From the NCBI GenBank assembly GCA_964387025.1, contig CAYLUZ010000004.1, forward strand, positions 1 through 64,000: a DNA stretch of 64,000 nt. The letters are read 5' to 3'. The DNA is from PNON01 sp964387025 (GTDB lineage: Bacteria > Chloroflexota > Anaerolineae > Anaerolineales > Anaerolineaceae). The translations under genes and the position numbers were made by a program. The first letter of the stretch is position 1. Every line of letters begins with the position of its first letter. Below, piece by piece: positions 26,331 through 33,097 of this stretch. A model generated the notes under the pieces. That model searched no databases. It had not been told where the DNA came from and was given only the letters and a program-made list of their open reading frames with translations.

Positions 26331-26501
26331 ATGCTAATAATTTATAATATCCACAATCTTAACCGTAGGGATAACTCTGGTCAACCATTACATGTATCAG
26401 ATCTTATCGAGAAACCAACAATCATATTAGCAGGTAAAATATATAAAGATATTCAAAAAAATAATGCTCAATTCATTGTGGAAAGAGTGGAACAGTTATG
26501 A
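26331..26501 (+). CDS. Candidate small protein (56 aa) coupled to histidine phosphatase
   Basis: A frame from ATG 26331 to TGA 26499-26501 reads QPLHVSDLIEKPTIILAGKI...AQFIVERVEQL. It has coding-like composition and overlaps the next gene by four bases (ATGA). The overlap suggests translational coupling, as seen elsewhere in the window. No ribosome site is obvious before its ATG, so it could also be the tail of a longer, decayed gene. I do not recognise the family. Confidence 0.4.
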   Translation: MLIIYNIHNLNRRDNSGQPLHVSDLIEKPTIILAGKIYKDIQKNNAQFIVERVEQL

Positions 26502-27109
26502 ATATTTATTTTGCACGACATGGTGAAAGTGAAGCCAACATCGAAAATGTGATCTCCAATCGGGATTTGATTCACCCGCTGACTCGAACGGGAAGGGAAC
26601 AAGCAGCCAACCTTGCCGAGCACTTGATCGACGCAGGGATAACAGGAATATTTTGCAGCCCGATTCAACGTGCAGTGGAGACTGCTGTCATTATTGGTGC
26701 AGTTCTTAAGATACCTGTTGCCAAGGCCGATGCACTCAGTGAGTTCGATTGTGGGATTCTGGAAGGCCGTTCGGATGATAAAGCCTGGTTTGAAATTGGA
26801 AGAGCAGTTCGAACATGGCTGGAGAAGAGAGATCTGGATTATAAAATCCAGGGAGGGGAAAGCTGCCATGAGGTCCAAAACCGGTTCTTCGTTTTTATCA
26901 ACAGACTGATACAATTGGGTGGAGATGAATCATATTTATTGATCAGCCATGGTGGAACCCTGCGATTAACAATTCCCTTCCTATTTCAAAATTTACCAGC
27001 CTCTCTATACCGCGACCAATTCTTTGGATATACAGATTACACTTATGCAGAAGTTGTTGAAGGAAAATTAATATGTAGAGAGTGGTGCGGTCAAAAGATG
27101 TTCAGTTGA
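26498..27109 (+). CDS. Histidine phosphatase family protein (phosphoglycerate-mutase-like)
   Basis: The catalytic RHG motif is at residues 6-8 (FARHGESEAN). A second conserved segment (FCSPIQRAVETA), the acid (LSEFDCGILEGRS) and the second His (LISHGG) complete the active site. At 203 residues it is a typical single-domain member. It could act on sugar phosphates, nucleotides or cobalamin precursors; nothing nearby decides. It is followed after 25 bases by the ADP-ribosylglycohydrolase gene. Confidence 0.9.
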   Translation: MNIYFARHGESEANIENVISNRDLIHPLTRTGREQAANLAEHLIDAGITGIFCSPIQRAVETAVIIGAVLKIPVAKADALSEFDCGILEGRSDDKAWFEIGRAVRTWLEKRDLDYKIQGGESCHEVQNRFFVFINRLIQLGGDESYLLISHGGTLRLTIPFLFQNLPASLYRDQFFGYTDYTYAEVVEGKLICREWCGQKMFS

Positions 27110-27134
27110 ATCCATCAACAGAAAGACGGTGTGT

Positions 27135-27914
27135 ATGATCGGAGCGATTGCAGGTGATATTATCGGTTCAGTTTACGAGTGGCATAATATCAAAACCACT
27201 GATTTTCCTTTTATAAATGAAGCAAGTTTTTTTACGGATGATTCTGTTTTGACCATAGCTCTGGCAGATAGTATTTTGACAGGCATGCCTTACATTACAT
27301 TGCTCAAGGAATACTATACTTTTTATCCCAAAGCTGGATATGGGGGAATGTTCAGCCGGTGGGCGCGTTCTGATAAGAGCGAACCATATAATAGTTATGG
27401 AAATGGTGCTGCCATGCGGATCAGTCCCGTGGGCTTTGCTTTTTCAACACTAGATTCGGTCATGGCGAAAGCGGAAGAATATACCGCGGTTACCCATAAT
27501 CACCCGGAAGGGATCAAAGGTGCCCAGGCAACTGCTGCGGCGATTTATCTTGCCAGGACTGGTAACGACAAAGACCAGATCAGTGGATTCATCCAGATGC
27601 GTTTTGGATATGATCTTTCAAGACGATTGGATGATATCCGGCCAGGGTACAAATTTGATGAAACGTGCCAGGGAACGGTGCCGGAAGCGATCATCGCTTT
27701 TCTGGAATCAGACAGCTATGAGAATGCAATTCGTCTAGCTATCTCATTGGGTGGCGATAGTGATACGATTGCCTGCATTACCGGTGGGATTGCACAGGCA
27801 TTCTATGGTGGTGTTCCAGAAGAAATCGAAAAATTGGTTTATAAAAAGTTGGATACGAAATTGGGCAATATAACCCGTAACTTCATGAAGCAGTTCATTG
27901 ACCATGCTTCATAA
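27135..27914 (+). CDS. ADP-ribosylglycohydrolase-family protein
   Basis: Both metal-binding motifs of the family are present: FTDDSVLTIALADS near the N-terminus and SLGGDSDTIACITGGIAQAFYG near the C-terminus, together with the IGAIAGDIIGSVYEW start. Members remove ADP-ribose from proteins or nucleic acids, or act on related glycosides. I chose ATG 27135 over a GTG two codons earlier because the family begins M-x-GA-x-x-GD. Length (259) is normal for the short bacterial form. Confidence 0.9.
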   Translation: MIGAIAGDIIGSVYEWHNIKTTDFPFINEASFFTDDSVLTIALADSILTGMPYITLLKEYYTFYPKAGYGGMFSRWARSDKSEPYNSYGNGAAMRISPVGFAFSTLDSVMAKAEEYTAVTHNHPEGIKGAQATAAAIYLARTGNDKDQISGFIQMRFGYDLSRRLDDIRPGYKFDETCQGTVPEAIIAFLESDSYENAIRLAISLGGDSDTIACITGGIAQAFYGGVPEEIEKLVYKKLDTKLGNITRNFMKQFIDHAS

Positions 27915-27928
27915 CAAAAGCTAGTTGA

Positions 27929-28129
27929 TCAGGCTCGAATGTCAACCAGGGTGCCACTGCCATCCAGGCTGGATTGCTGGATCATCTTTACCAAAGCCTG
28001 ACCTTGCAGTGCTTGTTGATCCTGGATTTGTTTTACGACCGAGACCGCGATGGATGTACGTGCATTCCCTGAATCGACCTGACTCTGGACCAGATTCAAT
28101 ACATCATTCGTGGATACGCCATTTACCAT
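27929..28129 (-). CDS. YjfB-like putative motility protein (66 aa)
   Basis: The central QDQQALQGQALVKMIQQS and the C-terminal GTLVDIRA match the small YjfB family, labelled 'putative motility protein' in Bacillus and relatives. No flagellar or other motility gene is nearby, so the role is unproved here. No strong ribosome site is visible before the ATG at 28129. It converges closely with the ADP-ribosylglycohydrolase gene. Confidence 0.65.
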   Translation of the reverse strand: MVNGVSTNDVLNLVQSQVDSGNARTSIAVSVVKQIQDQQALQGQALVKMIQQSSLDGSGTLVDIRA

Positions 28130-28179
28130 ATGATCATTATCGGCTGCTAAACCCCGGTCTGAAGCCCTAGAGGTTCACA

Positions 28180-28207
28180 TTGACATGAAAATGGATTACG
28201 GTATAAT
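28180..28207 (+). promoter_or_regulatory. Consensus sigma-70-type promoter of tRNA-Lys
   Basis: TTGACA (28180-28185) and TATAAT (28202-28207) are both perfect consensus boxes with a 16-base spacer. They lie 15 bases before the tRNA gene. Confidence 0.88.
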
Positions 28208-28222
28208 TCCTGATTGCCTCAT

Positions 28223-28294
28223 GGTCCACTAGCTCAATGGCAGAGCAACTGACTCTTAATCAGCAGGTTCAGGGTTCGACTCCCTGGTGGATCA
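28223..28294 (+). tRNA. tRNA-Lys (CTT anticodon)
   Basis: The cloverleaf folds as: acceptor GGTCCAC with GTGGATC (one G-T pair), D arm GCTC/GAGC, anticodon loop CTCTTAA with anticodon CTT, T arm CAGGG-TTCGACT-CCCTG and discriminator A. The pair at position 27-43 is an A-C mismatch. The bases after the discriminator are CCT, so CCA is not encoded. A consensus promoter lies upstream. Confidence 0.92.
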
Positions 28295-28349
28295 CCTTCC
28301 CAGCTATTAAGTTTCATTTCAGCTTCAGGGTCCCCGGAAGGGGATTGTA

Positions 28350-28372
28350 TTCGAATCCCTGGTGGATCACCT
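28350..28372 (+). repeat. Duplicate of the tRNA-Lys 3' end (att-like or relic)
   Basis: TTCGAATCCCTGGTGGATCACCT repeats the T-loop and acceptor 3' half of the tRNA (28275-28297) with one change, 75 bases further on. No matching 5' acceptor strand is present before it, so it is not a second tRNA. It could be an attachment-site scar left by an integrated element, or a decayed tandem tRNA. Confidence 0.7.
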
Positions 28373-28376
28373 AGAT

Positions 28377-28406
28377 GTGGCGGTCAATGTGACCGCTACT
28401 TTCCTT
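28377..28406 (+). terminator. Terminator-like hairpin after tRNA-Lys
   Basis: A 10-bp stem GTGGCGGTCA/TGACCGCTAC with one G-T pair and a 3-nt loop is followed by TTTCCTT. Confidence 0.6.
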
Positions 28407-28412
28407 AAATAA

Positions 28413-28443
28413 ATTGAGAGCCTCAAATGATAAGACTCTCAAT
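28413..28443 (-). terminator. Hairpin after the panB-linked gene
   Basis: ATTGAGAG pairs with CTCTCAAT across a 15-nt loop. On the minus strand it lies about 65 bases past the stop at 28509 and is followed by TTATTT. It is a weak candidate. Confidence 0.35.
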
Positions 28444-28508
28444 ATTTCCCCAAACAATAACAATTTTTAAACCTTGCTTCAAATTTCAATCTTGATGAGT
28501 GAAGATTT

Positions 28509-29771
28509 TTACTTATGCAAATTCCTCGCAGCGATGAAACTTAATCCATTCTCGGTGAGCGCACGCGCCGTCCTGTTGCAGGCATCTACTTTATCGAGGT
28601 AATTGATGCTTAAATTTTCCCAATCTCCGCTGGCGATCACTTCGTTTTTCTCGCGGAAGTAGTCTAGGATGTCGGAAAGATGAGCCCGGGTCACGTCCAC
28701 TTCCGGATCGCCGCCTTCGTGTTTGGCTGCAATATTTGCCACATGGTCAGCCACCTGGATGAGTTCGTCGCGCCGATTATAAGGTTGAATGACTATACTC
28801 TTTTGCGGCTCGGTGATGTGATGTTCAAAGCGAATGACTTTCTCGAAACCAAGCTCTTTTCGGAAGTCGGCGGTCAGTTCCATGGTCTGGTTATTTATGG
28901 AGTTCGACCAATTGAACCCGATCACAGGGGAGGAGCCATCTTCACGGCTGTAAAGCTTGGCCATCATCATGATCCACAGAGCATGGTAAGGATTATCCGA
29001 ACCAAAAAAGACCGAGATCTTGAATTGGATATTCACACCCAGTTTGTAGAGCATAAAACCTAGCAATATAGTTCCAGCATTGAAGTTGAGTACATGCTGA
29101 ACTCCATAATTGGTATAGTAATATAAGAACTCGTCCAACCACATCAATGCATGCTCGTTGGGCTGGCCGATACCGCCAAAATAGCCGGTAATTGTGGCAG
29201 GTCCACCCAGGTGCGGGTTGGAGCCATCTGTACCTTTGGTATCAAGCGTCTCGACAAATGACGCGCCAATGATGTCCAATGCAGCCACTATGGCCGGCAG
29301 GTCCCCATCCGCTTCGGATTCTTTCATTTTGCGGACAGCAATGAATCGCCCCGGGACAAGTGTTTTGTTGGTGATGGCTTGCTCCGCCATGGCCCGTATC
29401 CAGGGGAAATATTGGAGGGCAGAAACCTCAAGGGTGACAGCATACTCATCCTTGAATTTCATCTGTTTCGCTGCTGCCCCCAGGATATTCTGGCGGTAAT
29501 CGGCGACAGGGATGAAAGCGCATCGATCTCGCTGTTCGATCAACCAATTCAAATCCTTGATGTATTCCGGAGATTTCGCGTTCACCTGTTTGAACAGGTT
29601 TTCCATTTTACGGGATTCAACGTGTTTGCAGTTGATCTCATCTGGTGTACCATATTTTGCAACCACTGCCAGGAAGTCGTTCATCACCCGGCTATTGGGA
29701 TCAAGCAAGACTCTGTTAACCGCTTCCAAGCGGGATGCAGGAATTTGGAGAAGTGTACGAAGGTCAGTCAT
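28509..29771 (-). CDS. Conserved-looking protein of unknown function linked to panB (420 aa)
   Basis: I do not recognise the family. It is soluble, without signal peptide or membrane helix. Central segments look enzyme-like: DIIGASFVETLDTKGTDGSNPHLGG, TITGYFGGIGQPNEHALMWLDE and VIGFNWSNSINNQTME. Strong predicted alternation of strands and helices from 120 to 330 would suit a barrel, but that is inference. AAGGAG lies five bases before its ATG. It lies 76 bases after panB on the same strand, so a role near pantothenate or one-carbon metabolism is possible from context only. Confidence 0.7.
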   Translation of the reverse strand: MTDLRTLLQIPASRLEAVNRVLLDPNSRVMNDFLAVVAKYGTPDEINCKHVESRKMENLFKQVNAKSPEYIKDLNWLIEQRDRCAFIPVADYRQNILGAAAKQMKFKDEYAVTLEVSALQYFPWIRAMAEQAITNKTLVPGRFIAVRKMKESEADGDLPAIVAALDIIGASFVETLDTKGTDGSNPHLGGPATITGYFGGIGQPNEHALMWLDEFLYYYTNYGVQHVLNFNAGTILLGFMLYKLGVNIQFKISVFFGSDNPYHALWIMMMAKLYSREDGSSPVIGFNWSNSINNQTMELTADFRKELGFEKVIRFEHHITEPQKSIVIQPYNRRDELIQVADHVANIAAKHEGGDPEVDVTRAHLSDILDYFREKNEVIASGDWENLSINYLDKVDACNRTARALTENGLSFIAARNLHK

Positions 29772-29847
29772 TAAAACTCCTTATTACATTGAAATAATTT
29801 GTTTTATTCCTTGCATCGATAATGATCATGCAAGGTTCGCATTACCT

Positions 29848-30702
29848 CTAGAGCATCTTTAACAATTCTTCATACTCATCATCCGGCATTCCGAACCAAT
29901 TTTCGGGAGCGGGGAAAGTCTTTTCAGTCACCTCTTTAACATAGCTATTTAATCCGGCGCTGATGGTTGCACCGGCATCAGCAAAGACTTTGGCCATGCG
30001 AGGTTTGAACTTGGGGTAGAGACCAAAAGCGTCGTGGTAGATAAGTAGTTGTCCATGGGCATGCGGGCCGGATCCAAGCGACATGATCAGACAGTCCTCT
30101 GCACGTTCAGTGATCAGTTTACATATACGGTCTGGTACCATTTCAAGCAGGATCATAAATGCCCCGGCCTTTTCGAGAACCTTGGCATCATCAACGATCT
30201 TCTTGGCGGTTGCTGCGCTCTTACCCTGCAAGCGGAACCCGCCTAATGAACTAACGCTCTGCGGTGTAAGACCCAGGTGCCCAATGGTAGGGATTCCGGC
30301 ATCAACGATGCCTTTGACCCGGTCGGCCATTGATGTACCACCTTCCAATTTGATCGCATCACACCCGGTTTCAGCCATGAAACGACCGGCATTTCGGATG
30401 GCGGTTTCGACCGATGGTTGGTAAGTCATATATGGCATGTCACCCACGACCCAGGCATTGGGGGCGCCGCGTCGAACTGCTGCGGTATGACGGATCATAT
30501 CATCCATGGTTACCGGCAGAGTGCTGTCGTAACCGAGCATTGTCATACCCAGGCTATCACCGACCAGGATCATGTCGATCCCTGCCTGCTCTTGAAAGAA
30601 CGCGGTCGGATAGTCATAACAGGTCAACCAGGTGATGGGCTTCCCTTCGGCAGCTTTTTTGAATAAACCGGGTAAGGTCATTTTCTTGCGCTGTTCAGAC
30701 AT
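29848..30702 (-). CDS. panB: 3-methyl-2-oxobutanoate hydroxymethyltransferase (PanB)
   Basis: PanB makes ketopantoate from 2-oxoisovalerate and 5,10-methylene-tetrahydrofolate, the first step to pantothenate and CoA. Full-length family signatures are present: WLTCYDYPTAFFQEQAGID, MILVGDSLGMTMLGY, VVGDMPYMTYQ, AIKLEGG, GHLGLTPQSVSSLGGFRLQGK and a C-terminal Glu-rich tail. At 284 residues it is complete. AAGGAG precedes the ATG. panC and panD are not in this window. Confidence 0.95.
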   Translation of the reverse strand: MSEQRKKMTLPGLFKKAAEGKPITWLTCYDYPTAFFQEQAGIDMILVGDSLGMTMLGYDSTLPVTMDDMIRHTAAVRRGAPNAWVVGDMPYMTYQPSVETAIRNAGRFMAETGCDAIKLEGGTSMADRVKGIVDAGIPTIGHLGLTPQSVSSLGGFRLQGKSAATAKKIVDDAKVLEKAGAFMILLEMVPDRICKLITERAEDCLIMSLGSGPHAHGQLLIYHDAFGLYPKFKPRMAKVFADAGATISAGLNSYVKEVTEKTFPAPENWFGMPDDEYEELLKML

Positions 30703-31033
30703 TGATTCTCCTTATCGTTTCAAAATTGAATATTTTTGATTGATCATCCCTGTAACAAGGTGTAAAAACCACTTCAAATATGGTCAATGAGTGGATGTGG
30801 ACACCATCCTCAACGGAAATAGAAATTTATAGTGTTCCAGTGCAGATGCATTTATGAATATTTTAGCATCAAACACTTAATATTCCTAAATGTCATACCC
30901 TCGAGTTTATTTCCTCGGCTTACTCTACCTTTTAACCAACGCATTTTTCATGGCATTATTAACCGAAAACATCTGGAATCGGAAATTCCAATCACAGGGA
31001 AATAATGCGCGTATACAAAACGAAATAGATGAG
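30703..31033. other. Intergenic region upstream of panB
   Basis: This 330-base gap must carry the panB promoter on the minus strand. I see no convincing gene, RNA fold or repeat in it. An open frame on the plus strand from 30890 runs antisense through the next gene and is Cys/His-rich noise. Confidence 0.5.
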
Positions 31034-31543
31034 CTATTTTGCCAAGTACTGAGCGGCAATAGATCCAATGCCGATACAAAGTGTACAAAGTGCCATACCC
31101 AGGAAAACGATTCCAAGGATCAGCATTATATTGGAAGATTTGGATTGGCGTTCAAGCACCGCTTCTTTCGGATCGGCAGGATTGTAATAGACCGAAACGG
31201 ATGTTCCGACCGGATACCGGGTGATGGTTGTTTGAGCTTTGGTGTGAGAACCGGATTCTACTGCCCCAAACATGATGCGCTTACCCTCATATGTTGTGCC
31301 GGCGACCTGGTACTTATAAGTCAACTGGGGGTAATAATGTGTAATATTATCGTCATCGGATGTAGAGACTGATTCAGCTATTGAGCTGCGGGTTATCGAT
31401 CCAGGGGTGGATGGCCAGCTCGCACTTGCCCCCACTTTCTTTTTGTCGTTGACGGATTTAAAGATCAACAATATTCCTATTGCTCCAAACAATAATAATA
31501 TGAAACCACCGCAAATGATTCCAATAACAGGAAAACCATTCAT
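31034..31543 (-). CDS. DUF3592-domain membrane protein
   Basis: One helix lies at each end (about 5-28 and 140-162), with a periplasmic or extracellular beta-rich domain between. The conserved segment SVYYNPADPKEAVLE close to the second helix is the hallmark of DUF3592. Function unknown. AAGGAGG precedes the ATG. Confidence 0.82.
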   Translation of the reverse strand: MNGFPVIGIICGGFILLLFGAIGILLIFKSVNDKKKVGASASWPSTPGSITRSSIAESVSTSDDDNITHYYPQLTYKYQVAGTTYEGKRIMFGAVESGSHTKAQTTITRYPVGTSVSVYYNPADPKEAVLERQSKSSNIMLILGIVFLGMALCTLCIGIGSIAAQYLAK

Positions 31544-31637
31544 GTCCGCCTCCTTCCTCGCTAATTAATTTATATACTACACGAGAATATACGGGATAGC
31601 AAACAAAAAATACCGGCTGTTCAGACCATTTAGGTGA

Positions 31638-32966
31638 TTAAGCACTGATTTCTTCAAGCGAACGCCCGGTGGTTTCCTGCTTAAGCCCAGCCAGTATGAC
31701 CATGGTCAACATGGGTGCTGCTGCTAAAATTGAAAAAATGATGGTCATTCCCCCACCAGCCTGGATGACCCAGGCAACCACCATTGGTGCAACCACTCCA
31801 CCAAGGCGACCTATCCCTGTTGCCCAGCCAGTAGCTGTTCCACGAATGGATGTCGGGTACAACTCCGAAGAAAACGGGTGAGCCAATCCCCAGGCCATGC
31901 CATTGAAAACCATCAACAGAAAACCGATAGTCAAAATCCATGCAGTATTTCCGGATAAGCTGAAAATGATCGCTGATAATCCCAACAATCCCAGAGAAAG
32001 AATAATTAACCTGCGACGGCTAAACCTGTCTGCCAGGTAGGCCACCAGAATAGTACCGGGAATCTGCCCAAGGCTGATGATCAGCGAAAGTAAAAATGAA
32101 CGGTTAATGCTGGTATTTTCACCAACCAACAGTGTTGGTAACCAGACAAATACACCTTGGTAGAGAAAGTTCAGTGAAATCCATAACACCCACAACGACA
32201 GTGTGATTCTGGCAAACCGCTGGGACCATATTCCATCAGGTGACTTGATGATTGTCTGAAAAGTTGATACTTTTTGTGGTTGAACTGGGGAATTTGAATC
32301 TTCGATAAAAAATACTCGAGCTGATTCTTTTTGGGCTTTTTCGATCATCCCTTTGCTTAACAGAAAGCGTAGTGATTCAGGCAACATCCATTGAATGAGC
32401 AAGCCAGACACGATTGCCAGTCCACCAAAAAGCATGGCAGGGCGCCAACCGGTATGCAATACGAGGAAATAACCGACTAATGCGGCAAGAGTTCCACCCA
32501 AGCCCCAGAAACCGTTTAGAAGCACCAACAAAGTACCACGTAGGCGAGTGGGTGAGAATTCTGATACAAGTGTCCCTCCCGTTGGCAAAACCGCGCCTAA
32601 TCCTATTCCGGTGAAGAAACGTAATATAAGCAGGATGGAAAAACTTCCCGCCATTGCAGACAAGATAAACATCCCCCCCAGGTAGATCATGATCCAGACT
32701 AATACTTTCCGCCGGCCATAGCGGTCAGAAAGGGTTCCTGCAGCAACGGACCCAACCAGCATTCCCAACATGCCTATACCCGCCATGAAACCCAGCGTAC
32801 TGGAAGATACATTCCATTCTGCTTTTAATGCTGGCAGAATAAAACCTATTATAGTAACTCCGTAAGCAGCCCATAACCAGCAAGATCCGGTTAACAACAT
32901 CAGCAGAAAGTGAAATTTGGAAAATTTCCCATTATTGAAGCGAGCCAGGAGGGTTAATTCATTCAT
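31638..32966 (-). CDS. MFS transporter (sugar/organic-acid porter type)
   Basis: Twelve membrane helices fit the 442 residues. The MFS motif between helices 2 and 3 is clear (GTLSDRYGRRKVLVW) and is echoed in the second half (AYLADRFSRRRLIIL), and helix 5 has GFWGLGG. The ELYPTSIRGTATGW segment near helix 11 is typical of the sugar porter and aromatic-acid:H+ symporter groups. The substrate is unknown. Confidence 0.88.
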   Translation of the reverse strand: MNELTLLARFNNGKFSKFHFLLMLLTGSCWLWAAYGVTIIGFILPALKAEWNVSSSTLGFMAGIGMLGMLVGSVAAGTLSDRYGRRKVLVWIMIYLGGMFILSAMAGSFSILLILRFFTGIGLGAVLPTGGTLVSEFSPTRLRGTLLVLLNGFWGLGGTLAALVGYFLVLHTGWRPAMLFGGLAIVSGLLIQWMLPESLRFLLSKGMIEKAQKESARVFFIEDSNSPVQPQKVSTFQTIIKSPDGIWSQRFARITLSLWVLWISLNFLYQGVFVWLPTLLVGENTSINRSFLLSLIISLGQIPGTILVAYLADRFSRRRLIILSLGLLGLSAIIFSLSGNTAWILTIGFLLMVFNGMAWGLAHPFSSELYPTSIRGTATGWATGIGRLGGVVAPMVVAWVIQAGGGMTIIFSILAAAPMLTMVILAGLKQETTGRSLEEISA

Positions 32967-33097
32967 CCCGAAGATTGTACCTTAGAATCACTCAAGATAA
33001 GGAACGCAATGAACCCTCGGAAAAATAATACCCTATGGTGGGGGTGTTGAAGAGAAGAATTATTTTTTCTTATTCGAAATGACTATGAAAGTAGGGA

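Noticed and set aside
30890..31372. Plus-strand ORF of 160 codons
   Set aside because: It runs antisense through the DUF3592 gene and its product is Cys/His-rich noise without motifs.
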